Source: Clostridia bacterium (lineage in GTDB: Bacteria; Bacillota; Clostridia; Oscillospirales; CAG-272). Taken from it: a DNA stretch of 64,000 nucleotides. The position numbers and the translations under genes were made by a program. The stretch is from the NCBI GenBank assembly GCA_017537175.1, contig JAFYLH010000010.1:79740-143739 (forward strand), written 5' to 3'. The first letter of the stretch is position 1; each line of letters opens with the position of its first letter. The notes beneath the pieces were generated by a model. It was not told where the DNA came from. It saw nothing but the letters and a program-made list of their open reading frames with translations, and searched no databases. Shown here piece by piece: positions 48,090 to 56,941 of this stretch.

Positions 48090-48771
48090 ATTGTGAAAAC
48101 ATTGCTTCGATATCGGTATCGTAGTATCCGTTTACGGGAGTAACGATTATAGAGTTCATTATACCGTCGATGTCACGCAGATAGTATACCTGAGTAAGAG
48201 ACACACCGCTTGCATCCACAGAAAATGTACCCTTGAGGTAGCTGTTGCCGGAGAGATATACTGTCTCTTCAGAAACAAATTCATAACCCATACCTGTCTG
48301 TGCAGAAAGACCGGTCTTAAGTGCTTCAAGGTATTCGGACTCGGTCATAGTCTTGCCTGCATTGGTAACCGAAAAATTCTCGTATGCAACAATAACATTT
48401 GTACCGCTGTATGTATCGGTAACCATCATGTCATATACACTTCCGAGCTCGGTAAGTGTCTTTGCAAGGTCGGTAGCATTGAGGTTGTCAAGGCTTGTGT
48501 TAATAAGCTGTGCAAGCTCCTCATCGGTAGAATATACCCAGTCGGAGGGCTTGGTAAATGTAATACCCGAAAAATCGCTGGTATAAACATCACCCACAAT
48601 AACACCGCGGGAGATGTCCTTGTTTACCTGCTCAGTTACTTCGTTGACAACATCGTTTACGGCATCGTTGACTGCATCATTAACAGCCTCGTTGACGGTA
48701 TCAGTCAGTCCGCAGGAAGCAAGAGATGCAAGCATCATAACTGCAAGGGTAAGTGCAATTAACTTTTTCAT
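48088..48771 (-). CDS. lipoprotein of unknown function with N-x-(A/V)-V-N-D repeats
   Basis: 227 residues. Lipoprotein signal MKKLIALTLAVMMLASLASC. Residues ~25-50 repeat VNEAVNDAVNDAVNDVVNEV, a likely amphipathic helix. The rest (FSGITFTKPSDWVYSTDEEL ... YVAYENFSVTNAGKTMTESEYLEALK ... YYLRDIDGIMNSIIVT) resembles PsbP/DcrB-like mixed alpha-beta domains seen in many clostridial lipoproteins, but I do not assign a function. It is 29 bp after pheT and may be co-transcribed with pheST. Confidence 0.8.
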   Translation of the reverse strand: MKKLIALTLAVMMLASLASCGLTDTVNEAVNDAVNDAVNDVVNEVTEQVNKDISRGVIVGDVYTSDFSGITFTKPSDWVYSTDEELAQLINTSLDNLNATDLAKTLTELGSVYDMMVTDTYSGTNVIVAYENFSVTNAGKTMTESEYLEALKTGLSAQTGMGYEFVSEETVYLSGNSYLKGTFSVDASGVSLTQVYYLRDIDGIMNSIIVTPVNGYYDTDIEAMFSQ

Positions 48772-48800
48772 TTTTGTTTTCTCCTTTTTATAAATTAAAA

Positions 48801-51167
48801 TTAAGCCTTAAGATTAATTCCCTTTGTGGCAAGCTTTGCAATGATATCGTCAACCGTAGGCTGGATATCGGTTCTTGCAAGGGTCTTATCGTTTGAAGAG
48901 AAGTAAAGACGAACACTTATACTCTTCACATTGCCGTCGTCATAGGTATCAACAACAGAAGCACCTGTGAGGTAATCGTAGCCTGCGCCCACCCAAGCGG
49001 AAGCGATGTCGCTGTACTTGGTGTCTGCGCCTATAACGAAGGAAAGGTCGATATCCATAGAAGGATATTTGCTGGGTTCAACGTAGCTGAGCTTGTCCTT
49101 TACATTCTCTGCAAAGTCGTCCATATCTATCTCACCGAAGACCATAGCGCACTTCTTTGCGGTCTTGCCTGCAACGGTAGGATGACAAGCTGCCATCTCA
49201 CCGATCTTCTTGCCGTCGAGGCTGATAGCAACGGTGTTCTTGGGGTGCTGCCAGTTATGGGCGGGAGCGATGTTCTCAAAGGTAAAGCTCTTGTGCTTGA
49301 TATCTGCACAGAGGTGCATAAACATATCACGGAGCTTGAAGAAGAGATCCTTTTCACTCTCGGTCTGTGAGAAGAGAAGGATACCGAGAGTCTTGCGCTC
49401 GTTTGCCTCACCGTTGTCACGCTTGCCCTTAACCACACGGCCTATTTCAAAGAGACCGAAGGTAGGCGCATAACCGCGGTTTTCGTGAGCCATGCACACA
49501 AGGGTGGGGATCATGGAGTTACGAAGCACGGTATGCTCAACGGTCATCGCGTTGATAACTCTTACGTTGTCCTCAAGGTCCATACCCAGGTTATCAAACT
49601 TCTTGGAGTCACACCAGATGTAAGAGTGAACCTCATGGAGCTTAAACTTCTTAACAAGAATATCCTTTGCCTGATTGTCGTTGTTACGGCCTGCGGACTC
49701 CTCTACAGGATAAAGCGCTGCCTTGGTGGTCTCGATCTTGAAGTTATCGTAGCCGTAGATACGGGTGATCTCTTCGATGATATCGGCAGGGATGGTTACA
49801 TCCTTTGTAGCTCTCCAGGAAGGAACGATAACAGAGAAGTTGTCACCGTCCTGAGTTACCTCAAAGCCGAGGGAGGTAAGGGTCTTAACTATACGCTCGT
49901 TTGTGATATCGATACCGGTATAGCGGTCAACGTATCTCTTGTCAAAGTCAAGCTTGATTCTATCATACTTTGTGGGGTAGCTGTCGGTAAGACGGGAAAC
50001 TACCTTGGCGTTGGGGTCTACCGAGAACAAGAGCTGTAAAAATCTCTCGATTGCGGTAACGGTGATCTCGGGGTCAAGCATCTTTTCGTATCTTGCACTT
50101 GCATCGGTACGAAGACCTAACTTTGTAGAGGTCTTACGGATAGAAACACCGTTGAAGGTAGCAGACTCGAGAAGCAGGGTCTCGGTATCATCAAAAATAG
50201 AGGAATCAAGACCGCCCATTACACCTGCAACAGCCACAGGCTTGTTGTCGGAGGTGATCATAAGCATTGTGGGATCAATAGTTCTCTCCACCTCGTCAAG
50301 GGTGGTGAACTTAAATTCCTCGGAAAATCTCTGAACCTCGATCTTATCAACTCTTCTCTTATCGAATGCGTGCATGGGCTGACCTAATTCAAGCATGATG
50401 TAGTTTGTAAGGTCGGCTAAGAAGTTGATAGCACGGCTGCCGCAGTAGAAGAGACGGATACGCATCTCCATGGGGCTGCGGTTAACGGTGATGTTCTCCA
50501 CCTTGATGGAGGAATATCTGTATGCGTTTTCTGTATCCTTAATGTCGATAGAAACCGCATCCAGTTCATCGTACTGCTTGGTATCGTGAAGCACGTGGGG
50601 CTTAAGAGGTCTGTCAGCCAGAGCCGCAAACTCTCTTGCGATACCATAGTGACCCCAGAGGTCGGGACGGTTGGTGAGGGACTTGTTGTCTACCTCAAAG
50701 ATAACGTCATCGATGGGATAAAGCTCCTTGACAGAGGTACCCAGAGCCACGTCCTCCTTGATGTCCATTATGCCGGAGTTGTCGGCAGAGATACCAAGCT
50801 CAACCTCAGAGCAGCACATACCGTAGGACATATAACCGCCTACCTTACGTACCTCCATTGTCATTCCGCCTGCCTTGCCGCCTTCCTTAGCAAAAGCGGT
50901 AAGCATACCCTCGCGAACGTTGGGAGCGCCGCAAACAACGTCCCATACCTTGTCGCCGGTATCGACCTTAAGAAGGTGAAGCTTCTTTGAGTCGGGGTGA
51001 TTTTCTACAGAAAGGATCTTTGCCACAACGACGCCTTCGATATCCTCGCCCTTGTGGATTATGTCCTCTACCTCGGCGGTAGAGAGGGTGAAACGGTGGA
51101 TAAGCTCATCAAGGTCAAGACCGTCAAGATCTACGAAATCCTTGATCCAATTCATTGACAGTAACAT
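48801..51167 (-). CDS. pheT: phenylalanine-tRNA ligase beta subunit
   Basis: 788 residues. Order of domains: N-terminal domain MNWIKDFVD, EMAP/OB-like tRNA-binding domain (VVVAKILSVENHPDSKKLHLLKVD, residues ~45-150), B3/B4 editing domain (GSRAINFLADLTNYIMLELGQPMHAFD), B5 (RYVDRYTGIDI), synthetase-like core (EITRIYGYDN) and the C-terminal anticodon-binding FDX-ACB domain (PSMDIDLSFVIGADTKYSDI). It joins PheS to form the alpha2-beta2 enzyme. 14 bp after pheS. Confidence 0.97.
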   Translation of the reverse strand: MLLSMNWIKDFVDLDGLDLDELIHRFTLSTAEVEDIIHKGEDIEGVVVAKILSVENHPDSKKLHLLKVDTGDKVWDVVCGAPNVREGMLTAFAKEGGKAGGMTMEVRKVGGYMSYGMCCSEVELGISADNSGIMDIKEDVALGTSVKELYPIDDVIFEVDNKSLTNRPDLWGHYGIAREFAALADRPLKPHVLHDTKQYDELDAVSIDIKDTENAYRYSSIKVENITVNRSPMEMRIRLFYCGSRAINFLADLTNYIMLELGQPMHAFDKRRVDKIEVQRFSEEFKFTTLDEVERTIDPTMLMITSDNKPVAVAGVMGGLDSSIFDDTETLLLESATFNGVSIRKTSTKLGLRTDASARYEKMLDPEITVTAIERFLQLLFSVDPNAKVVSRLTDSYPTKYDRIKLDFDKRYVDRYTGIDITNERIVKTLTSLGFEVTQDGDNFSVIVPSWRATKDVTIPADIIEEITRIYGYDNFKIETTKAALYPVEESAGRNNDNQAKDILVKKFKLHEVHSYIWCDSKKFDNLGMDLEDNVRVINAMTVEHTVLRNSMIPTLVCMAHENRGYAPTFGLFEIGRVVKGKRDNGEANERKTLGILLFSQTESEKDLFFKLRDMFMHLCADIKHKSFTFENIAPAHNWQHPKNTVAISLDGKKIGEMAACHPTVAGKTAKKCAMVFGEIDMDDFAENVKDKLSYVEPSKYPSMDIDLSFVIGADTKYSDIASAWVGAGYDYLTGASVVDTYDDGNVKSISVRLYFSSNDKTLARTDIQPTVDDIIAKLATKGINLKA

Positions 51168-51181
51168 TATTCTCTACCTCC

Positions 51182-52216
51182 TTATATATTCTTAAACTGG
51201 TCAAGGACCTTGAGATTACCGCTGTTAAGATCACGGATATCCTTGACACCGTAGCGCATCATTGCAAGTCTTGTAAGACCCAGACCAAACGCAAAGCCTG
51301 TGTACTTGTCGGTATCGATACCGCCGGCCTTAAGCACGTTAGGATGGATCATACCGCAGGGACAGAGCTCAAGCCAGCCCGAATTCTTACAGGAGGGACA
51401 GCCCTCGCCACCGCAGATAAGACAGCTTATATCAAGCTCAAAGCCGGGCTCCACGAAGGGGAAAAATCCGGGACGGAGTCTTACCTTGATATCCTGCTTA
51501 AATACCTCGGAGAGCATTGTCTTCATAAAGTAGATAAGGTTGGAGATAGAGATGTTCTCGTCTATCATCATACCCTCCATCTGGAAGAAGGTGTTCTCGT
51601 GGCAGGCGTCAATACTTTCGTTACGGAAGCAGCGTCCGGGGAACACCGCACGCAGGGGTGCGCCGTACTTACGCATAATAGCGTTCTGAGCTGCGGATGT
51701 ATGGGTCTTGAGAAGCTGACCGTTGTCGAGATAGTAGGTGTCCTGCATATCTCTTGCGGGGTGGTGCTTGGGGATATTGAGAGCCTCAAAGCACTTGTAG
51801 TCGTCAACTATTTCAAGATAGTCCTCGATGGTAAATCCCATGGAAGCGAATACCGCCTCAACCTCGCGCTGAACGAGGGTGATGGGGTGGTAAGAGCCCT
51901 CACCCGAAAAGTCGGTGGGCATAGTGATATCATACTGCTCGGCAGAGTTAACAAGAGCCTCTTCAGCCGCCTTTGCAATAGCAGCGATAGCCTCCTTGAT
52001 CTTGTCCTCCGCTTCCTTTTTGATAACGTTGATCTTCTGACCGTATTCCTTCTTTTGGTCGTTAGGAACGTCCTTAAGCTCCTTCATAAGGTCTGTCACA
52101 AGACCCTTTTTACCGAGATACTGTACTCTTATCGCCTCGATTGCAGCGGGATCCTTTGCCGCAGCAATATCAGCGTCAAGCTGTGCACGTATGTCAGCGA
52201 TCTTCTGTTCTAACAT
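51182..52216 (-). CDS. pheS: phenylalanine-tRNA ligase alpha subunit
   Basis: 344 residues from the ATG at 52216 (GGAGG 5 bases upstream; an in-frame TTG four codons earlier is less likely). N-terminal coiled coil for tRNA, then the class II core: HPITLVQREVEAVF, motif 2 RCFRNESIDACHE, FFPFVEPGFELDI and motif 3 GLGLTRLAMMRYGVKDIR. It activates phenylalanine. Expression is governed by the T-box leader upstream. Confidence 0.97.
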   Translation of the reverse strand: MLEQKIADIRAQLDADIAAAKDPAAIEAIRVQYLGKKGLVTDLMKELKDVPNDQKKEYGQKINVIKKEAEDKIKEAIAAIAKAAEEALVNSAEQYDITMPTDFSGEGSYHPITLVQREVEAVFASMGFTIEDYLEIVDDYKCFEALNIPKHHPARDMQDTYYLDNGQLLKTHTSAAQNAIMRKYGAPLRAVFPGRCFRNESIDACHENTFFQMEGMMIDENISISNLIYFMKTMLSEVFKQDIKVRLRPGFFPFVEPGFELDISCLICGGEGCPSCKNSGWLELCPCGMIHPNVLKAGGIDTDKYTGFAFGLGLTRLAMMRYGVKDIRDLNSGNLKVLDQFKNI

Positions 52217-52244
52217 ATTGTCCTCCAAATATATAATGAGTTTG

Positions 52245-52505
52245 TTTTTAAATATAAAAACGCCCTATGCATAGCATAGGACGAATGACCGCGGTACCAC
52301 CTAATTTGCAAACGGATAAATTCCGTTTACCACTTGAGAGTTCTTAATGCGAACTACACATCCCGCCATTTCCTGCGGGCAGCTCAGGTATGCGAAATTC
52401 GGTGTCATAACAGTGTCGGGCAGGCTTGCAGCCTGTGACCTACCCTCTCTTGTGAATGATATGACCCTACTGGATATACCGTCAAAGCATTTCAATATTT
52501 AGTTT
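52245..52505 (-). promoter_or_regulatory. T-box riboswitch (tRNA-Phe sensing) upstream of pheS
   Basis: The transcript leader from about 52500 to 52245 has a long stem I region, the T-box AGGTGGTACCGCGG (complement of 52289-52302), and a terminator CGTCCTATGC-TAT-GCATAGGGCG followed by UUUUU (52256-52283). A GAATTTCGC stretch near 52391-52400 could hold the UUC specifier for phenylalanine. Uncharged tRNA-Phe would stabilise the antiterminator and switch on pheST. Confidence 0.93.
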
Positions 52506-52534
52506 AGTGTAACACAAATATATGGGTTTGTCAA
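52506..52534 (-). promoter_or_regulatory. promoter of the T-box/pheST unit
   Basis: TTGACA (52529-52534), 17 bp, TACACT (52506-52511) on the minus strand. Confidence 0.8.
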
Positions 52535-52553
52535 CACCCTTTTGAGGTGTTGA
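52531..52553. promoter_or_regulatory. palindrome joining the -35 boxes of two divergent promoters
   Basis: TCAACACC (52531-52538) - CTTTTGA - GGTGTTGA (52546-52553): perfect 8-bp arms. The left arm is inside the pheS -35 box and the right arm inside the GH2 -35 box. It may be an operator, or on the plus strand a hairpin followed by TTTTT. Confidence 0.65.
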
Positions 52554-52578
52554 TTTTTAACCCCGAATATTATATAAT
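52550..52578 (+). promoter_or_regulatory. promoter of the GH2 gene
   Basis: TTGATT (52550-52555), 17 bp, TATAAT (52573-52578). Confidence 0.75.
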
Positions 52579-52610
52579 GTTATAAAATGAACAAATATAA
52601 CGAGGTTATT

Positions 52611-54353
52611 ATGTCAGATATCAAAAGAACCGAATACCCCCGTCCTACCCTTGTCCGTGACAGATGGCTTAATCTCAACGGCGAGTGGGATTTCAGAATA
52701 GACAACTCACGCTCGGGATTGGAACGGGAATTTTTCAAAGAAGAAAGCTTTGAAATGAAGATAAACGTTCCCTTCTGTCCCCAGTCAAAGCTGTCAGGCA
52801 TTGAGCACACCGATTTTCTCTTCGGTGTTTGGTATACACGTGAGTTTGATCTGCCCTGCGGCTGGCTTGACAACGCAAGCAAGACCTTTATAAATATCGG
52901 TGCCTGCGACTATTACACTATGGTGTATGTTAACGGCGAGAAGGCAGGCTTTAACCGTGGCGGAATGGTGTCATTCTCTATTGATATAACTCCTTATATA
53001 AAGGAAGGCAAAAACAGAGTTACCGTAGCCGCCTTTGACGATGAAAGAAGTGACGATACTCCCAGCGGCAAGCAGTCTATGGACTACTATCCCAGCGGAA
53101 CCATGTACACTCGTACTACCGGAATATGGCAAACGGTGTGGCTGGAGAACAAGCCAAAGGCTCATATCAAGAGTATTAAAATGACCCCCAACGCAGCCGA
53201 GGGGGAGATAAATATTGACATCCGAACCGAAAACGCCGAAGGACTTGACCTTTTTGTAAAAGCAAGCTTTAAGGATAAAATAATGGCAGAGGCAAAGAAG
53301 CATATCCCCTGGGATCATATCTCCTTTACTCTGCCCCTTTCGGAAAAGCATCTTTGGGACACCGAAAACCCCAACCTCTATGATATCGAATTTACTTTAG
53401 GTGAGGATAGGGTCACAAGCTATTTCGGACTCCGTGATATCGCTCTGCGTAATGGAGTAACCTACCTTAACGGAAAGCCTGTGTTCCAGAGACTTGTGCT
53501 CGATCAGGGCTTCTATCCCGACGGAGTTTACACCGCACCCACCGACGAGGATCTCTATAGAGATATCATCAACGCAAAGGCTTTGGGCTTTAACGGAGCA
53601 AGACTTCATATGAAGGTCTTTGAGGAGAGATTCCTCTATCACTGCGACCGTTTGGGCTATCTTGTATGGGGAGAGTATCCCAACTGGGGACTTGGCACAG
53701 GCAACGGTGCAATATCCTATCAGAATATGGCGTCCGAATGGTTTAACGAGGTCCTGCGTGACTACAACCACCCCGCAATAATCGGCTGGTGTCCCATGAA
53801 CGAAACAGGACACAATGTAGACGTGGAGCTTATCCGACATCTCTATGAAATAACCAAGGCATACGACCCCACAAGGCTCTTCATCGGAGTTTCCGGCTTC
53901 CATCATGTTGAGGGCTGTTACGATATGCTTGACTGCCATGACTACAATCAGGATCCCGTTTCATTTAAAGAAAGATACGCACCCTTAAACGAGGGCAAGC
54001 CCTGCGACTACATCCACGAGACCCTCTATAAGCAGCCTGTATGGGAAAGAAGCAACAAACTCTGCTTCCTGTCCGAATACGGCGGAGCAAGATGGGTGCT
54101 TGATGCCGACAAAACAGACGAGGGTGACTGGGGCTACGGTGATGCTCCAAAGACAGAAGAGGAGTTCTACGAGAGATACCGCCTGTTGACCGATGCCCTC
54201 CTTGACAACAAGGGAATCTCCGCCTTCTGCTACACTCAGCTCTATGATATAGAGACCGAAATGAACGGACTTTTCACCTATGACCGCCGCCCCAAGTTTG
54301 ATGTTGAGAGGATATATAAGATAACCTCAAGAAAAGCAGCAGTAGAAGAATAA
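52611..54353 (+). CDS. glycoside hydrolase family 2 (beta-galactosidase/beta-glucuronidase-like)
   Basis: 580 residues from the ATG at 52611 (GAGG 7 bases upstream; an ATG at 52587 lacks such a site). Three-domain GH2 layout: N-terminal sugar-binding jelly roll (LNGEWDFRID, VPFCPQSKLSGI, VWYTREFDL), Ig-like middle domain, and TIM barrel with the acid/base Glu in WCPMNETGHN (near residue 398) and the nucleophile Glu in LSEYGGARW (near residue 488). No signal peptide, so it should act in the cytoplasm on imported oligosaccharides. The NxK motif of glucuronidases was not found, so the sugar is undecided. It stands alone; no transporter is adjacent. Confidence 0.92.
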   Translation: MSDIKRTEYPRPTLVRDRWLNLNGEWDFRIDNSRSGLEREFFKEESFEMKINVPFCPQSKLSGIEHTDFLFGVWYTREFDLPCGWLDNASKTFINIGACDYYTMVYVNGEKAGFNRGGMVSFSIDITPYIKEGKNRVTVAAFDDERSDDTPSGKQSMDYYPSGTMYTRTTGIWQTVWLENKPKAHIKSIKMTPNAAEGEINIDIRTENAEGLDLFVKASFKDKIMAEAKKHIPWDHISFTLPLSEKHLWDTENPNLYDIEFTLGEDRVTSYFGLRDIALRNGVTYLNGKPVFQRLVLDQGFYPDGVYTAPTDEDLYRDIINAKALGFNGARLHMKVFEERFLYHCDRLGYLVWGEYPNWGLGTGNGAISYQNMASEWFNEVLRDYNHPAIIGWCPMNETGHNVDVELIRHLYEITKAYDPTRLFIGVSGFHHVEGCYDMLDCHDYNQDPVSFKERYAPLNEGKPCDYIHETLYKQPVWERSNKLCFLSEYGGARWVLDADKTDEGDWGYGDAPKTEEEFYERYRLLTDALLDNKGISAFCYTQLYDIETEMNGLFTYDRRPKFDVERIYKITSRKAAVEE

Positions 54354-54380
54354 AAATAACCCCGAATCGGGGTTATTTTT
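54352..54380. terminator. bidirectional terminator after the GH2 gene
   Basis: AAAAATAACCCCG - AAT - CGGGGTTATTTTT; shared with the converging minus-strand gene. Confidence 0.9.
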
Positions 54381-54789
54381 AATATTTCTTTCTCACTATA
54401 AAATAGCATATCCAATATATCGCAATAAGCGAGAACACGCCCACGCCTATCCAGCTTGCGATATCCTGAAGGGATAAAAGGGATAGAACTATCACCGCAA
54501 GGCATCCTAATATCACGTAAAAGCTGAACGCCCAGCTTCTTGCCTTATGAACGATGGCTATGTTTCTCTCATCATTTTCGGCTATCTCACGTCTTTTAAG
54601 CTTTTCTTCGCTTGTGATGATGTTTTTCTTAATAAGCGCCAGTCCCACTACGGTCAGGGTAAGACCAAAGGAGGAAACGAACTCATTGTCCGTTTTGGTT
54701 ATAAATCCCGCAGCTATCATAGCTACGCCCAGTACGATATATATGATATTGGTCCAAAGTCTTATCTTCATTCTTTTCTTAAAATCCAT
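54379..54789 (-). CDS. four-helix membrane protein paired with an XRE regulator (DUF2178-like)
   Basis: 136 residues from the ATG at 54789 (AGGAGG 8 bases upstream). Four membrane helices: TNIIYIVLGVAMIAAGFI, FGLTLTVVGLALI, AFSFYVILGCLAVIVLSLL and IGVGVFSLIAIYWICYFIV. Between helices 2 and 3 a charged loop EEKLKRREIAENDERN is the family-like mark. Small membrane proteins of this type are often encoded with an XRE repressor and may serve as its sensor; the function is unknown. It starts one base after the regulator stop. Confidence 0.75.
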   Translation of the reverse strand: MDFKKRMKIRLWTNIIYIVLGVAMIAAGFITKTDNEFVSSFGLTLTVVGLALIKKNIITSEEKLKRREIAENDERNIAIVHKARSWAFSFYVILGCLAVIVLSLLSLQDIASWIGVGVFSLIAIYWICYFIVRKKY

Positions 54790-54790
54790 C

Positions 54791-54991
54791 TCAGTTCTCC
54801 TCCTCAAATATAAATACTTCCTCGATAGTCTTGCCAAAATACCTTGATATCTTGTACGCAAGCTGTAGAGAAGCGTTGTATCTGCCGTTTTCAAGGGAGA
54901 TCACCGTCTGTCGGGTAACTCCCACGGCAAAAGCCAGCTCATCCTGAGTTACAGATCTTGCCTTACGTAGTTCTTTTATTTTATTATCCAT
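54791..54991 (-). CDS. XRE-family transcriptional regulator (short HTH_3 protein)
   Basis: 66 residues, a single Cro/C1-type helix-turn-helix: IKELRKARSVTQDELAFAVGVTRQTVISLENGRYNASLQLAYKISRYFGKTIEEVF. GAGGTG lies before the ATG. Two AAGTAC(G/A)CTTTA elements flank its promoter, so autorepression is likely. Confidence 0.92.
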   Translation of the reverse strand: MDNKIKELRKARSVTQDELAFAVGVTRQTVISLENGRYNASLQLAYKISRYFGKTIEEVFIFEEEN

Positions 54992-55008
54992 ACCGTCACC
55001 TCTCTATG

Positions 55009-55068
55009 TAAAGTACGCTTTATATTTACAATATAGCATATTGTTTTCAAAATGTCAAGTACACTTTA
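55009..55068 (-). promoter_or_regulatory. promoter with two operator-like repeats for the XRE gene
   Basis: TTGACA (55053-55058), 17 bp, TATATT (55030-55035) on the minus strand. On the plus strand AAGTACGCTTTA (55011-55022) lies just downstream of the -10 and AAGTACACTTTA (55057-55068) overlaps the -35. The 46-bp spacing puts both on about the same DNA face. Confidence 0.7.
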
Positions 55069-55080
55069 CATTATTTATAA

Positions 55081-55110
55081 AAGAAAAATCCGCCAAAGCG
55101 GATTTTTCTT
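55081..55110 (-). terminator. terminator of the four-gene cassette
   Basis: 13-bp stem AAGAAAAATCCGC - CAAA - GCGGATTTTTCTT. Nearly the same hairpin occurs at the other end of the cassette (58117-58139). Confidence 0.88.
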
Positions 55111-56281
55111 ACAACTCAACCGTAACGTTAGGTAGTATTTCTTTAAATCTCCGTGCGTTCTCTGTATGAACCGGAACAACCACCTTCGGGTCAACCGTTT
55201 CAACCAGCCTTTTGATAGCACCTTCATCAGCATGTCCGCTTGTATGCAGCGTAACTATCTCAAGTCCCATCTTTTCGAATTCATTCAGGAATCTCTTCAT
55301 ATCCTCGCTCTCACGGTATCCGCTCCAAAAAGAATAGACCAAAACTCCGTTTTTAAAAGACATTTTTTCAGCAAGAGATTTAAGATATCCGAGCATCGAA
55401 CACCGCACACACATAACAAAGTTGCTTTGTGATATAAATTCCTTTCCGACCTTGTGCTTATATTTTTCAAACAAGTGATATTTTGAGGGTGAAGTTATAA
55501 AAGCGTAAACGTCGCTGAAATCGGGATTGGGTATACTGTTACCCGCAGCCGATGCGATATCCGCCGCATAAACGTCTTCCAGAAAAATTCGGTTGCTCCT
55601 TTTAGCCCCGCGGTACATTGTTACAAGACGGTCGATATTCATTGACGATTGCAAAACAAAGACAGGACCGTTGTTTTTTCGGAAGATATCCGTTGCTTTT
55701 TCCTCCAAATCATATTCTGTTACCGCAACGTAATTTTCACGGGAAAGAAGCGTACCCTCGCATATCAGCTTATCTATGTTCCGAGGTAAAGCTTTCAGTA
55801 AGGTATCAAATGATTTTCTTCCGTTTGAGCGAAAATCACCGGTATACAAAATTCTCTCGCCGTTAGCTTCGCACAATAACATATAACTGTCAAACGCGGA
55901 ATGGTCGCACAAATATGGCGTAACGGTAATATCACCAACTGTTATGGATTTCTTATTATACAGAAAACCTCTCGGCATTATTGTCGGTTTGTTTTTATAG
56001 TTATCCGAAGCCTTGATGATATTATAGCTTCCCTCTCCTATGTAAACGGGTATGTCCTTATGAATATTATATATAAGCCCCATATGATCGCTATGATAAT
56101 GAGAAACAAAAACCGCATCATATCCCGCCCAATCAAACAACCCTTCAATTTTGGGTAACGGTGCATCATCACCGCCGTCAAGCTCAAGACCTGCATCCAA
56201 CAGAATTTTTGTCCTGTCGGTGGATATCTCGATTATATTACCGCCAATTTGATTTTGTCCTCTGTGGATGTGGAATTTCAT
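55109..56281 (-). CDS. beta-CASP metallo-beta-lactamase-fold hydrolase (RNase J-like), last gene of cassette
   Basis: 390 residues. MBL motif SHYHSDHMG (His61, His63, Asp65, His66), CDHSAFDSY (His127) and YTGDF (Asp149). After these comes a beta-CASP insert, then TLHTSGHADEGAI (near residue 346) and VPVHTEN (near residue 370), the arrangement of RNase J/CPSF-type nucleases. It is shorter than housekeeping RNase J (~555) and lacks its C-terminal domain, so it is not the general RNase J. The ATG overlaps the membrane-protein gene (ATGA). Nucleic acid is the most likely substrate. Confidence 0.85.
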   Translation of the reverse strand: MKFHIHRGQNQIGGNIIEISTDRTKILLDAGLELDGGDDAPLPKIEGLFDWAGYDAVFVSHYHSDHMGLIYNIHKDIPVYIGEGSYNIIKASDNYKNKPTIMPRGFLYNKKSITVGDITVTPYLCDHSAFDSYMLLCEANGERILYTGDFRSNGRKSFDTLLKALPRNIDKLICEGTLLSRENYVAVTEYDLEEKATDIFRKNNGPVFVLQSSMNIDRLVTMYRGAKRSNRIFLEDVYAADIASAAGNSIPNPDFSDVYAFITSPSKYHLFEKYKHKVGKEFISQSNFVMCVRCSMLGYLKSLAEKMSFKNGVLVYSFWSGYRESEDMKRFLNEFEKMGLEIVTLHTSGHADEGAIKRLVETVDPKVVVPVHTENARRFKEILPNVTVEL

Positions 56282-56940
56282 TGATTTTTATACTCTGCAA
56301 TAAACAGGAATAAAACATCATCGACAATAGCTGTTATTGAATTTATATCCTCTGCCGTTTCCATAACTTTACCGAAAGAAATCGTAATATTGGCTCCATC
56401 CTTGTCAAGAGCATAAGTAACCTTATATTGGCCGTATTTTCTTTCACAAAATCCTTTTATATGACTTGCTATTCTTTCAGGCTCAAAGGGTTCACCAAAA
56501 AATTTCTTTCTCACAAAAAACTTTATATCTTCCGGGGATTCAGATTTCAATTCAAAAAAGCGCATATAATCGTTACATTCTTCACCGAACAAAGAATTTA
56601 CCTTTTTAGCAAGATCATATCTGATATACTCTTGATTTTTTAATACATCTTTTTCGTTGGTATCTTTGGCTTTATGTTCTTTGATAAGCGGTGCATACGA
56701 GTTTTCTATCTCCTCCATAGCCTTTTCAAGCTGACCTCTGAAACCGACGTCCTCTCTTTTTATAAACACCTTGAAAGCCACTACAAACACAATAACATCA
56801 ACTATGATTCCGGTCATATCTTTTATTGCTGCTGCAACCGATACAGTTGAAACACCGCCAAATATAACCTCACATATTATTGCAGCTAATGCCACTACTG
56901 CGATCAACCCCGCAATCAGGTTTTCTTTATTAATTTTCAT
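56278..56940 (-). CDS. two-helix membrane protein with cytoplasmic domain, cassette gene 3
   Basis: 220 residues; no family recognised. Two N-terminal helices (LIAGLIAVVALAAIICEVIFG and GIIVDVIVFVVAFKVFI) are followed by a ~165-residue soluble domain, probably cytoplasmic, with EEIENSYAPLIKEH, a long helical stretch, FFVRKKFFGEPF and a C-terminal helix DINSITAIVDDVLFLFIAEYK. GGAGG precedes the ATG, one base after the nuclease-like gene ends. It could anchor or sense for the two nuclease-like proteins. Confidence 0.75.
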   Translation of the reverse strand: MKINKENLIAGLIAVVALAAIICEVIFGGVSTVSVAAAIKDMTGIIVDVIVFVVAFKVFIKREDVGFRGQLEKAMEEIENSYAPLIKEHKAKDTNEKDVLKNQEYIRYDLAKKVNSLFGEECNDYMRFFELKSESPEDIKFFVRKKFFGEPFEPERIASHIKGFCERKYGQYKVTYALDKDGANITISFGKVMETAEDINSITAIVDDVLFLFIAEYKNQ

Positions 56941-56941
56941 T

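Noticed and set aside
52301..52495. 64-codon frame upstream of pheS
   Set aside because: It lies wholly inside the T-box leader RNA and has no ribosome binding site.
55109..56281. Beta-CASP protein as housekeeping RNase J
   Set aside because: At 390 residues it lacks the C-terminal domain and lies in an accessory operon with its own operator.
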